This document shows positions 24,733 to 33,242 of a stretch of 34,249 nt of DNA, one piece after another. The DNA comes from Alphaproteobacteria bacterium (GTDB lineage Bacteria; Pseudomonadota; Alphaproteobacteria; RF32; CAG-239). Under the pieces are notes generated by a model. The model saw only the letters and a list, made by a program, of their open reading frames with translations, had not been told where the DNA came from and searched no databases. Where the stretch lies: positions 1 through 34,249 of the forward strand of contig JAFVEP010000058.1 of NCBI GenBank assembly GCA_017475935.1, given 5' to 3'. Within the stretch, counting starts at the first letter, position 1. Each line of letters begins with the position of its first letter. Both the position numbers and the translations under genes were made by a program.

Positions 24733-26933
24733 CAGAAAGATCCTGTAAAGTAGTTGTCAATAGAGTTGCGGAGTTTAATTCCTGTTTCAGAGGGTTGAGC
24801 CTCTGTTTCGCGGGTATCAATCCTAAGCAGAAGAGTTTGTTTTTCTTCTTCGGTCATATCTCTCTTCTGACCATTTTCAAAAATGGAGTATTTCTGAGTA
24901 TAGCCGTCATCGGCCAATTCGATCAAAAGCTGACCGTCTTCATCATATTCTTTATAGTCTTTACCATTCCATACCCCGTTTTCATAATACCTTTCAGTGA
25001 AAATTTTGCCGTTTTGGTGATACATTTTCTTCCAACCGGTTTGCTTGCCGTTTTTAAGCTGAACAGTGAAGAATTTGGATCCATCATCGTAATAAGCGTG
25101 AACCATACCTTCAGCGACACCATTTTTGTAAGGGATAACAGAAGCCTTCTGTCCGTTTTGGTGATATAAGATCATATCGCCGTTCAGTTGATCGTTTTTA
25201 TATGTTGCGGTTAAATAAAGACGTCCCGCAACATCATAGTAGGCATAATTTCCTTCTCGCTTACCATTGACAACCTCTTGCATTTCACTGACAACCGGAA
25301 CAGCCCTGTTTTGAGCGTCATATTGCTGAAAACCTTCATGATATGTCTTAATTGTACCGTCTAATTCACCGTTTTTATAGGGCAGTTCCATTTTCTTGGA
25401 TTGTCCGTCCTCGTTAAAGACAGTCAGGATGCCGTTCAATTGATCACTGATCAATGTTCCGTTCTTGTCAAACATTAAAGCGGAAGCCTGCTCTTCACCG
25501 GCCCGCGGTTCGAGTTTATAGCGCAAGTTTCCGTTCTCATAATATCCGGTGCCGTTGCCCATGAAAACGCCGTTTTTGAATTCATAGATTTCAGCAACGT
25601 TACCATACGGATCACGATGTTCTACCGGTCCGGAAAGTTGTCCGGCAATGTAATGTGAAATACTGCGGATCTTTTGTCCGTTGTCTTGATAGGTATATGC
25701 TTCTCCTTCAAGCTGATTGTCTTTGTAGAAGGCTTCAGATGTCTTAAATCCCTGTTCATTATAAGTGACAACCAAACCGTTTGCCGCGCCGTCTGCATAA
25801 GTGATGGTGCGTTTTAACTTACCGTTTTCATAATATTCTTTGTAAGTTCCTTCAACGGCATCTTTGACATACGGCGTTTCGGATTGCACGTTACCATTGG
25901 TATAATAGACAACTTCTTTACCGTCAATGAGGCCATCGACATAGTCTGTTTCGACATTGAGTGTTTTGTTTGAATCATCATTATAAATTTTCATTTTGCC
26001 ATTGACGATATCATGTGTATATGGAATTTCGGCGTATATATTTCCGCTCGGATAATATAATGTTGTCAGACCGTTCAGTTGGTTGTTTTTATAAAGAGAT
26101 TCGATAATCGGTGTGCCGTCGGAGTTGAATTTTTTATATGTTCCCTGACGCATATTATCTGCAAAGTCCATTTGTTCTTTTAGTTGTTTATTCGGATAAT
26201 ATATTTTTGTTTGTCCGTTCATCAACCCCTTGTTGTAGTTGACACTTATGTGGATGTTTCCGTTTGAAAAATAATCGATTTGCTCGCCTTCATATTGGTC
26301 ATTTTTAAAATTATTCAGCTCGCGTTTCTGACCGTTTTCGTAATAGACGGTTTGAATGCCTTCCGCTTTGCCGTTTATAAATGTCATTTCAGCTTCAACT
26401 TGACCGTTTTCGAAATAGTCAATGCGTTTTCCGTTCATCTTTCCTTGATCATCAAAGGACATGGTATAAGCAATTTTTCCGCTTGGATAAAAACCGGATT
26501 CAACACCGACCTGTACGTTATCGCGGAATTCTGCGGTTGTTTTAATAAGTCCGTCTTTATCGTAAGAGGTAGCTTTGCCGTTGAGTTTCCCGTTTTGGTA
26601 GGTGAAGACTTTATCCAGTGTTCCGTCCGGATTGTAGGTTTTTGTTTCCCCTTGTTGGATATCATCAATATAATTAGATTCGGATTTGACTTTTCCGTTT
26701 TTATAATAGGTTGTAACGATGCCGTTGCGGGCATTATTTTGATAAGGTGTTTTGGATAAAATATTGCCGTTTTCGTAATAAGTATATACATCTCCGTCCG
26801 GATGTCGAAGATCGGAAGTTTCATTGTTTTGCACGAAAGAAGCGTTTTTAGGTTTCGGAAACAGTTGAAATTTTATGCCGATAATAACAATGAGAAAAAT
26901 GATTCCCATAATGAGTAAATTTTTTTTATTCAT
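24732..26933 (-). CDS. Giant membrane-anchored MORN_2-repeat protein
   Basis: I start at ATG 26933 (733 residues): AGGAGG lies 6 bases upstream and the protein then opens MNKKNLLIMGIIFLIVIIGIKF, a signal anchor. From about residue 45 to 710 it is almost entirely about 25 tandem repeats of about 24 residues, with a consensus like YYENG-x-hydrophobic-x(6)-Y-x-NG-x-hydrophobic-x-G, the MORN_2 (YwqK-type) pattern. Repeats 12, 18-19 and 21 are irregular in length. Such repeats form long beta-solenoids; here it should be an elongated rod outside the inner membrane, in the periplasm. No enzymatic domain is present. It lies between a TPR gene and slyX. Related repeats in a small lipoprotein lie at 33243. 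Role unknown. Confidence 0.8.
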   Translation of the reverse strand: MNKKNLLIMGIIFLIVIIGIKFQLFPKPKNASFVQNNETSDLRHPDGDVYTYYENGNILSKTPYQNNARNGIVTTYYKNGKVKSESNYIDDIQQGETKTYNPDGTLDKVFTYQNGKLNGKATSYDKDGLIKTTAEFRDNVQVGVESGFYPSGKIAYTMSFDDQGKMNGKRIDYFENGQVEAEMTFINGKAEGIQTVYYENGQKRELNNFKNDQYEGEQIDYFSNGNIHISVNYNKGLMNGQTKIYYPNKQLKEQMDFADNMRQGTYKKFNSDGTPIIESLYKNNQLNGLTTLYYPSGNIYAEIPYTHDIVNGKMKIYNDDSNKTLNVETDYVDGLIDGKEVVYYTNGNVQSETPYVKDAVEGTYKEYYENGKLKRTITYADGAANGLVVTYNEQGFKTSEAFYKDNQLEGEAYTYQDNGQKIRSISHYIAGQLSGPVEHRDPYGNVAEIYEFKNGVFMGNGTGYYENGNLRYKLEPRAGEEQASALMFDKNGTLISDQLNGILTVFNEDGQSKKMELPYKNGELDGTIKTYHEGFQQYDAQNRAVPVVSEMQEVVNGKREGNYAYYDVAGRLYLTATYKNDQLNGDMILYHQNGQKASVIPYKNGVAEGMVHAYYDDGSKFFTVQLKNGKQTGWKKMYHQNGKIFTERYYENGVWNGKDYKEYDEDGQLLIELADDGYTQKYSIFENGQKRDMTEEEKQTLLLRIDTRETEAQPSETGIKLRNSIDNYFTGSF

Positions 26934-26977
26934 GGTCAACCTCCTATAACAAACGGACATACCCTACATGTTGCGAG

Positions 26978-26999
26978 GTTATCACTAAATATTGATAAC
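26978..26999 (-). promoter_or_regulatory. Inverted repeat upstream of the MORN gene
   Basis: GTTATCA (26978-26984) and TGATAAC (26993-26999) form a 7-bp inverted repeat with an 8-base centre, 45 bases before the MORN start. It could be an operator or a weak hairpin; no T-run follows, so it is not a convincing terminator. Confidence 0.35.
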
Positions 27000-27050
27000 T
27001 TCAAGTGCTATTCACGATTTAAGCAAGGGATTTTTGCATGTAAAAGGGAT

Positions 27051-28526
27051 CTAATCACGGATGAGTAATTTTGCCAGACTGTCAATTAAATTTTTTCTAC
27101 CGTTGCGCTCTATAATGTTCACAACCTGATTTTCGGCTTCGGTTAAATCATTCTCATAACCGTATGGCTTATAATAATCTGAACCTTCTTGGCGTAAAGG
27201 CTGCGCTTTCACGTCAATGCCGAGTTTGTCGTAATAATCTGCTAAATGCAGTTTGGCGTTGGCGACCTGATGGCCATATATGTTATCATCAGAGTATTCT
27301 AATACGGTTTGGTAGGCAAACATCGCTTTTTCCTGATTGCCCTGTAAGGTATAGACATCACCGATGCGGCTCCATGCATTCAGATTTTTGGCAGAAAGTT
27401 CGGAAGCCAGTGTGTATGAATTCATTGCCAGTTTTATATCATCTAATCCGGCAATATTACCCGACATACAAGCAAAATGCGAAGCCTGAGCATAGGTCAG
27501 TTTCTGCGTGATACTCTTTTGTTCGGCGGCAACGTCAATATAGTATTTTGTCAGTTCTTTTAATAACTCCAGACAAGGGGAATTATCGCCGTTTGATAGG
27601 GCAAACAAAGCCTCCTCCGGAGACGGAAGAAACTTTTTGTTTGGTAAATTATCAAATTGGCGAGAGGTGCTTAGACCGATAAAATCATGAACCGTACGGA
27701 CGATTTGTATGATATTTTCAATCGGTTCTTGGGCTTGATTTCGATGAAGGATGACTTGCACAACCTTAGGTTCACTGACGTCTCGTCCGAAGAGGTTAAT
27801 AATTAATGGTATAAGTTCGCTAAGTTTCTGCGGGGTTGGCTGATAAGAAAGCTTTTCTTCAGTGATCGGTTCGGCCGAATCCTCTTCCGGACTGCTTTCT
27901 TTTTTCTGTTGCCAGCGGAGCAGATTTTCATTTTCCGTTTGCGCGTGATACTGCATAATTTCTTTCATACGCAGATAATCTTCGGAAAGATGCAAATAAT
28001 CATTGGATATCTGCGAGGCCACGACTAAATCGCGCGAGATTTCTTCATCTTTTTCAAATTGTGCTTTCAGGCGTTTATTGAAACTCACATTTCCTTGTTC
28101 TTCAGGTTCACTTTCAATCTCAGATTCGTTAGTATGATCACTTTTGTCGGAATTATCCGGCAGAGAAGGGGGATTAGCGGTGAAAGCTTCTTCTTTGAAA
28201 GTAGGTTGGTCGTTTTCTTCTTCGTTTGTTAGGTTGTTTTCATTACTTTCGGCAGAGACAAACAGAAAATTGCCGTCTGTATCCGTTTCTTGATCATCTG
28301 TGGCATGAAGTGTATCATAAACCGATTTTGTATATATAATCAGAATCATGATCAAAAAGATAATAAACAAAACCAGGATATATATGCCGTTTTCACCGAA
28401 TTCATCAGTTACGATAGTATTCAAGTGGTGATATTTAGCTTGCAGCAGGGCTAAAAAATCGGACGCAGACGCATTCGGCAAGATATGTGTCCATCCAAAA
28501 TATTGTCCCCCGTTCATGTCAAACAT
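27051..28526 (-). CDS. Membrane-anchored protein with C-terminal TPR region, unknown function
   Basis: I start at ATG 28526 (491 residues, MFDMNGGQ) because GGAG lies 9 bases upstream; in-frame ATGs at 28541 and 28562 are alternatives. An N-terminal loop of about 45 residues precedes one strongly hydrophobic segment (GIYILVLFIIFLIMILIIY, about residues 48-66), then an acidic Glu/Asn/Ser-rich linker (about 80-165), a charged helical region and a C-terminal part with TPR-like helices (LNAWSRIGDVYTLQGNQEKAMFAYQTVLE). The topology suggests the bulk is cytoplasmic. I recognise no family. It lies between another TPR membrane protein and the MORN protein, all on the minus strand. Confidence 0.65.
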   Translation of the reverse strand: MFDMNGGQYFGWTHILPNASASDFLALLQAKYHHLNTIVTDEFGENGIYILVLFIIFLIMILIIYTKSVYDTLHATDDQETDTDGNFLFVSAESNENNLTNEEENDQPTFKEEAFTANPPSLPDNSDKSDHTNESEIESEPEEQGNVSFNKRLKAQFEKDEEISRDLVVASQISNDYLHLSEDYLRMKEIMQYHAQTENENLLRWQQKKESSPEEDSAEPITEEKLSYQPTPQKLSELIPLIINLFGRDVSEPKVVQVILHRNQAQEPIENIIQIVRTVHDFIGLSTSRQFDNLPNKKFLPSPEEALFALSNGDNSPCLELLKELTKYYIDVAAEQKSITQKLTYAQASHFACMSGNIAGLDDIKLAMNSYTLASELSAKNLNAWSRIGDVYTLQGNQEKAMFAYQTVLEYSDDNIYGHQVANAKLHLADYYDKLGIDVKAQPLRQEGSDYYKPYGYENDLTEAENQVVNIIERNGRKNLIDSLAKLLIRD

Positions 28527-28581
28527 ATAAAATATCTCCATGGTTACCGCAACTGATAACATATAATCATCAGAAACTACT

Positions 28582-28616
28582 ATACTTTACATAATTAGGA
28601 TGAGAATGTAAAGTAT
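28582..28616. repeat. 11-bp perfect inverted repeat between the two TPR genes
   Basis: ATACTTTACAT (28582-28592) and ATGTAAAGTAT (28606-28616) are exact inverted complements separated by 13 bases. The structure starts 5 bases after the upstream gene's stop. There is no T-run on the minus side, so it is a weak terminator at best; the symmetric form, and its position before a start codon, also fit a repressor or activator operator. Confidence 0.6.
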
Positions 28617-28621
28617 TCGTT

Positions 28622-30085
28622 TTAGTTTTTGCCGAGTTTATTTTGAATAGCATCAATAAGCTCTTGATTTTCTGCCTTTTGAGCAAACTCAAGAGCAATA
28701 CCAAGGTTATGGCGGGCTGTTTCTGCATTTCCGCGCAGCCTTTCGATTAAAGCTAAATTAGCATAATCGGCGACTAATCCTTCACATCGGTCATGTTTTT
28801 GTTCAAGCTGCAAAGATTGCTGGATCAGGACTTTAGCCCTGTTTAGATCATGACGTTGAATATAGATAAGCCCCAGTAAGCTGTATGCATGAGCGAGATG
28901 AAAATTTCCGGGGTGATGCCGTGTGAAGTCAATGAGCTTTCTTAAATATGATTCGGATAATTTAAATTTGCGGAACTTGGCATAAGCATCAGCCAACGAG
29001 TAAAGACATTCGGCGCGTGCCGAAAAATTTTCCGTTTTTTTATAAACGGATTCGGCCATCAAAAATTGATCGGCGGCTTTCTGAAAGTGTTTTTGTTCCA
29101 GATAGAGTTGTCCCCAAAGCTGGATATTGAAAGCTTTTGTCGGTAAATTTTTGATAACGGCACAGAACTGAGAGGCCTCCTTGAGATCTTTTGCGGCACC
29201 TTGATAATCACGCAGGCTCAATTTGAGAAGGGCAGCTTGATTTAAAATATCGGCTTTGGTGGCGGTGGAAATATTCAAATGAAGAGCTTTTTGATAGTAG
29301 TCTTCGGCTTCCTGAGGCCGATTTTCATACAACATGAGCATGCCCAAAGAGGTGATGACTTTTGCTTGCAGATCGGTTGTCGGGAGCTGTTGGGCAATTT
29401 TAAGCGCAGATTCCAACATGGTTTGGGCAACATCATTGATGCAACTTAGTCGATAAATTTCACCGAGGACAATGTAGCAGAGCATTTCTTCATAACGGTA
29501 TTTGTGTTTTTGAAAGTATTTTAATGCATTGGAGGCGTGTTCGGAGGCAGACAGCATATCGGCATTTTGCAGGTAAACATATGCCGCTATATAGTCGCGG
29601 TATGACCGCATTTCGCCTGAAATTTTTTTTATAGAAACGTTCTGCACAAATTGCATGGTTGAATAGGGCTTATGCAAAAGGTGTGATATGATCGGTAAAT
29701 ACGGAAAATATTCACGATGTTTCAACCATTCCTTTTTGTTTTTAAGCATGCGGCGAAAGACTTTTTGCGCGTCAATATGTGCTTCCAAAAGTAAAGCCAA
29801 AAAAGGATCTTTGCGGTCGATGATATCAAGGATCGGGCGAAGATGTCCGCACAGGAGATGCTTTAAGGCATTTTGCTTGCGGGTATAGAAAAGCAAGATG
29901 ACGGCCTTGTTGATGACATGCGAGGAAAAAAAGGTGATGTTATGGTTTTTCTGCTGCGTTCTTAAAATGTTGGAACCGGCAATCTTTTGAAAGTGTTTTA
30001 AGCGCAAACGTAAGATATATACGATCAGCGGCAAAACTGACAATATGACGAAACAAAGTAAAAAAATATATTCAAAATATTTCAT
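28622..30085 (-). CDS. Membrane-anchored TPR-repeat protein, unknown function
   Basis: 487 residues with an N-terminal membrane segment (FEYIFLLCFVILSVLPLIVYIL) and a second moderately hydrophobic stretch at about 57-66. The rest is helical: from about residue 165 to 487 roughly eight TPR units are visible (YEEMLCYIVLGEIYRL, ADILNQAALLKLSLRDYQGAAKDL, LYSLADAYAKFRKFKLSESYLRKL, ANLALIERLRGNAETARHNL). Such arrays bind peptide or partner proteins. No catalytic domain is visible. No clear SD precedes the ATG. It is divergent from the Lon-like gene (73 bases between starts) and heads the TPR/TPR/MORN/slyX/nagB-like run. Confidence 0.7.
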   Translation of the reverse strand: MKYFEYIFLLCFVILSVLPLIVYILRLRLKHFQKIAGSNILRTQQKNHNITFFSSHVINKAVILLFYTRKQNALKHLLCGHLRPILDIIDRKDPFLALLLEAHIDAQKVFRRMLKNKKEWLKHREYFPYLPIISHLLHKPYSTMQFVQNVSIKKISGEMRSYRDYIAAYVYLQNADMLSASEHASNALKYFQKHKYRYEEMLCYIVLGEIYRLSCINDVAQTMLESALKIAQQLPTTDLQAKVITSLGMLMLYENRPQEAEDYYQKALHLNISTATKADILNQAALLKLSLRDYQGAAKDLKEASQFCAVIKNLPTKAFNIQLWGQLYLEQKHFQKAADQFLMAESVYKKTENFSARAECLYSLADAYAKFRKFKLSESYLRKLIDFTRHHPGNFHLAHAYSLLGLIYIQRHDLNRAKVLIQQSLQLEQKHDRCEGLVADYANLALIERLRGNAETARHNLGIALEFAQKAENQELIDAIQNKLGKN

Positions 30086-30158
30086 CGCATTTACACTAAA
30101 TTAGCATTTGGACGTATATATTGTTTACATTAACAATAATATACAGGACAATTTTAAA

Positions 30159-32591
30159 ATGGCTATTACAAAATTAACTTCTAACCAACTTTATAAAAAA
30201 TGTGATCCGTCTAAATTCGATTTTAAAACAACGGCAGAATTGGAAGAAGGGCTTTCTGCTTTGGGACAGGATCGGGCAATCAGTGCGGTGGAACTGGGTA
30301 TTCACATAAAATCGCGCGGCTATAACTTGTTCTGTCTCGGTCCGGAGGGAACGGGCAAAATGAGTCTGGTTAAAAGATTGTTGGAAACGGAAGCCAAAAA
30401 AAGAAAAACACCTTCGGATTGGGCTTATGTATATAATTTTGATGAGCCATACAAGCCGAAAGCCATTCAGTTTCCGGCCGGTGAGGCATGTAATTTTGCC
30501 AAAGATATTGATGAATTGATTTTTGAATTATCGTCCAATCTGTCCGTGTTGGTCGAATCCGATGAATATAAAGCAGCCATTGACATTATTAAGCAAAAAT
30601 ATAAAGCTAAAAAAGATGAGTATGTATCATTGCTGCAAAAAAAAGCCAAAGGCAAGCGGGTATCTCTTCTGCATATGCAGATGGGGTTGGTTGTCGCTCC
30701 GATGAAAGACGGCGAGGTTTTGAGCCCGGATGCGTTTGATCAATTGTCTGAAAATGAAAAAAAATTGATCATGGACGACTTGAATGCCATGCAGGAAGAA
30801 ATTGAAAATGCGACACAAACATTGCCGCAATGGGAAGATAAACAGAAAAAAGAAATTGAAACACTGAAAAGTAAATTTGTTAAGGCAACCGTGGAAAAAC
30901 CGATTAATGAGCTGAAAACAAAATACAAAAAATATATACAGGCGGTGAAATTTCTGCGGGCGATCCAAACGCATATTTTGGATAATGTTGATGAGTTTGT
31001 GCCAAACGAAGCGGAAAAAGTTTCTTTAACGGGTGAGGAAGATCCGATGCAAATTCTGCTCAGCAAAATGAAACAGCCGGAAGAAGATAAATTTTCCAAA
31101 TTAAAAGTGAATGTCATTGTGAAAAACACTCCGGATGCAGGTGCGCCGATTATTACGGTTGATCATCCGACACAAGGAAACTTGGTCGGTAAAGTTGAAC
31201 GTATTCAGCAATATGGTGCTTTGCTGACGGATTTTACTTTAATTAAAGCCGGTGCTTTGCATTGTGCCAACGGCGGATTTATTTTGCTTGATGCGCGAAA
31301 AGTATTGGAACAGCCATATGCGTGGGATTCTTTGAAACGGGCAATTTCAACTAAATGTATTAAAATCGAATCGCCAAGTGAGGAAACAAGTTTTACGACG
31401 ATTTCACTTGATCCTGAGCCTATTCCTTTGGATATAAAGGTCATTTTGACCGGTGACTTTGAGATTTATGACTTGTTGTGCGAACGTGATCCTGACTTCA
31501 GAGATTTCTTTAAAGTTGAAGCCGATTTCGGGATAATCATGGATCGAACGGAAGAAAATGAGATTGAATATGCAAAATTGATCGGGTCGCTGTCAAAGAA
31601 AAAAGGCTTAAGATCGCTTAATCGTCAAGCAGTTGCCCGTGTGATCGAGCATGCTTCGCGGCTGGCCGATGATGCGGATAAATTAACGGCACATATTTCC
31701 TCAATCGGCGATTTATTGCGTGAAGCGGACTATTGGGCGCGTAAATCTCAGTCCAAACAAATCGGCAAAAATCATATTGATCAGGCAATTGATGCGCAGA
31801 TTTATCGTATGGATCGTATCAAAAAATCCATGTTGGAACAAATAGATAAAGGCACGATTCTTATGGATGTTAAAGGCAAACGTGTCGGACAGATTAACGG
31901 ACTCGTTGTCTATGATTTTTCCAACTATTCATTTGGAAAACCGGCCAGAATTACCACACAAGTTCGCATCGGTAAGGGGGATTTTGTGGATATAGAACGT
32001 GAGATAGATTTGAGCGGGCCAATACACACTAAGGGTGTTCTGATCTTGAAATCGCTGATTTCAAACCGTTTTGCCAAACGCTCACCGCTTTCGCTTTCGG
32101 CCTCTATTGTTTTTGAGCAATCTTATGGCGGAGTTGACGGCGATAGCGCATCTTCGACTGAGTATTATTGCTTAATTTCGGCCATTACGGGACTGGAAAT
32201 CGATCAAGGAATTGCCGTGACCGGATCTATTAATCAGTTTGGCGAAATCCAGCCGATCGGCGGCGTTAACGAAAAAATTGAAGGATTTTTTGATGTCTGT
32301 GTTCATAACGGCCTGACCGGTACGCAAGGCGTCATTATTCCGCGGACGAATGTCGGTAATTTGATGCTTCGGGCGGATATTTTACAAGCTGTTGAAGATG
32401 GAAAGTTCACCATATATGCAATTGATACGGTAGATGACGGAATCGAAATCTTGACCGGTAAAAAAGCCGGCGAGCCTGATTCTCGTGGTAGATACCCGCG
32501 CGGAACAATTAACTATATGGTGCAGAAAAGCTTGAAAGGATTGTATTCCAGCTATGCACGCTATGCTAAAGAAACACACGGATGCATGTAA
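30159..32591 (+). CDS. Lon-like AAA protease lacking the N-terminal Lon substrate domain (LonB/YcbZ type)
   Basis: ATP-dependent protease with an AAA-type ATPase (AAA_32) and a C-terminal Lon peptidase domain. I start at ATG 30159 (810 residues, MAITKLTSNQLY): the 17 upstream codons from TTG 30108 do not look like protein, and YcbZ relatives begin with the sequence after it. Walker A is GPEGTGK (residues 61-67). A charged coiled-coil insert, about 120-310, interrupts the ATPase. GGFILLDARK is the Walker B region. The catalytic dyad is Ser663 (DGDSASS) and Lys706 (GGVNEKIEGF), 43 apart as in E. coli Lon. The cytoplasmic location is inferred from the absence of a signal. The substrate is unknown; it is divergent from the TPR operon. 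Confidence 0.92.
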   Translation: MAITKLTSNQLYKKCDPSKFDFKTTAELEEGLSALGQDRAISAVELGIHIKSRGYNLFCLGPEGTGKMSLVKRLLETEAKKRKTPSDWAYVYNFDEPYKPKAIQFPAGEACNFAKDIDELIFELSSNLSVLVESDEYKAAIDIIKQKYKAKKDEYVSLLQKKAKGKRVSLLHMQMGLVVAPMKDGEVLSPDAFDQLSENEKKLIMDDLNAMQEEIENATQTLPQWEDKQKKEIETLKSKFVKATVEKPINELKTKYKKYIQAVKFLRAIQTHILDNVDEFVPNEAEKVSLTGEEDPMQILLSKMKQPEEDKFSKLKVNVIVKNTPDAGAPIITVDHPTQGNLVGKVERIQQYGALLTDFTLIKAGALHCANGGFILLDARKVLEQPYAWDSLKRAISTKCIKIESPSEETSFTTISLDPEPIPLDIKVILTGDFEIYDLLCERDPDFRDFFKVEADFGIIMDRTEENEIEYAKLIGSLSKKKGLRSLNRQAVARVIEHASRLADDADKLTAHISSIGDLLREADYWARKSQSKQIGKNHIDQAIDAQIYRMDRIKKSMLEQIDKGTILMDVKGKRVGQINGLVVYDFSNYSFGKPARITTQVRIGKGDFVDIEREIDLSGPIHTKGVLILKSLISNRFAKRSPLSLSASIVFEQSYGGVDGDSASSTEYYCLISAITGLEIDQGIAVTGSINQFGEIQPIGGVNEKIEGFFDVCVHNGLTGTQGVIIPRTNVGNLMLRADILQAVEDGKFTIYAIDTVDDGIEILTGKKAGEPDSRGRYPRGTINYMVQKSLKGLYSSYARYAKETHGCM

Positions 32592-32601
32592 AACAAAATT
32601 G

Positions 32602-32630
32602 TTGCACGTTTGAAATAAATAGGGTATACT
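32602..32630 (+). promoter_or_regulatory. Candidate sigma-70 promoter
   Basis: TTGCAC (32602-32607) and TATACT (32625-32630), separated by 17 bases, are near-consensus -35 and -10 boxes. They lie just after the Lon-like gene and drive the lipoprotein starting at 32673. Confidence 0.7.
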
Positions 32631-32672
32631 ACAACAGCTAAGGTATTATTGTTAAATTAAAAAAATAAGAAC

Positions 32673-33134
32673 ATGAAAAGGATTCTCTCGTTCGTTTTTT
32701 GGGTATCGGTAACGATCCTCTCGGTAGGGTGTACCACAAAGAGAATACTTTCTACGGAAACGAATCTGCATGTTGATCCGTTTCTGCAAGAATGTGCAGT
32801 TCGGCATGCGTATATCGAAGCGTTTGAGTTTGTTAAACTCGATGCTGGTGTAGAGCGTGTTTTTATCTGTTTTAAACAAGGTGAAGCCCCGTATTACAAA
32901 GTATATACACTGACTGGGCGGCTTGTATATGTTGATTTTTTTGACAATGATTGCTTTGAAAATGGATGTGCGACTGGCCATAAGAAGTTAGTACGCACTT
33001 TCCACATAGCGATTTCCGATGGTGAAATTGTTGAGAAAATCGATGATCAAAAGATAATCGTTAGGCAACCGGATGGAACAAAACATTGTATTTATATGGT
33101 TTTGGTAAATTGGCCTGGCTGCTTTGAGTATTAA
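32673..33134 (+). CDS. Cysteine-containing lipoprotein of unknown function
   Basis: 153 residues, exported by a lipoprotein signal: the hydrophobic stretch ends in the lipobox LSVGC, so Cys20 would be lipidated. The mature part has six more cysteines (41, 66, 94, 99, 139, 150), enough for three disulfides, which fits the presence of a DsbA-like enzyme in this genome. Beta strands are likely (RVFICFKQG, KVYTLTGRLVYVDFF, KIIVRQPDGT). No family is recognised. It has its own promoter and a strong terminator, so it is a monocistronic unit. The SD is weak. Confidence 0.7.
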   Translation: MKRILSFVFWVSVTILSVGCTTKRILSTETNLHVDPFLQECAVRHAYIEAFEFVKLDAGVERVFICFKQGEAPYYKVYTLTGRLVYVDFFDNDCFENGCATGHKKLVRTFHIAISDGEIVEKIDDQKIIVRQPDGTKHCIYMVLVNWPGCFEY

Positions 33135-33173
33135 AGAAAGCTCAGTTGAATGATTCAACGGAGCTTTCTTGTT
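33134..33173 (+). terminator. Intrinsic terminator after the cysteine lipoprotein
   Basis: AAGAAAGCTC (33134-33143) pairs with GAGCTTTCTT (33161-33170), and GTTGAA with TTCAAC inside, leaving a TGA loop. The 3' arm runs into TTTCTTGTT. It begins at the last base of the stop codon. Confidence 0.8.
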
Positions 33174-33191
33174 AATGTGCGCGATTGTCAT

Positions 33192-33220
33192 TTGACACTT
33201 TATATTTATTTTCGTAAAAT
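33192..33220 (+). promoter_or_regulatory. Strong sigma-70-like promoter of the MORN lipoprotein
   Basis: TTGACA (33192-33197), 17 bases, then TAAAAT (33215-33220): a perfect -35 and a -10 with one mismatch. The SD AAGGGG (33231-33236) lies 6 bases before the start codon. Confidence 0.8.
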
Positions 33221-33242
33221 ATGCCCATATAAGGGGTGAAAA

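Noticed and set aside
24732..26933. Label as a toxin-antitoxin antitoxin (YwqK family)
   Set aside because: MORN_2 proteins often carry this automatic label, but this one is a 733-residue membrane-anchored repeat protein with no adjacent toxin.
26978..26999. Inverted repeat before the MORN gene as a transcription terminator
   Set aside because: Only 7 bp, with no T-run on the minus side; listed as a possible operator instead.
30108..30158. N-terminal extension of the Lon-like protease from TTG 30108
   Set aside because: The 17 extra residues do not look like the family N-terminus, which fits ATG 30159.
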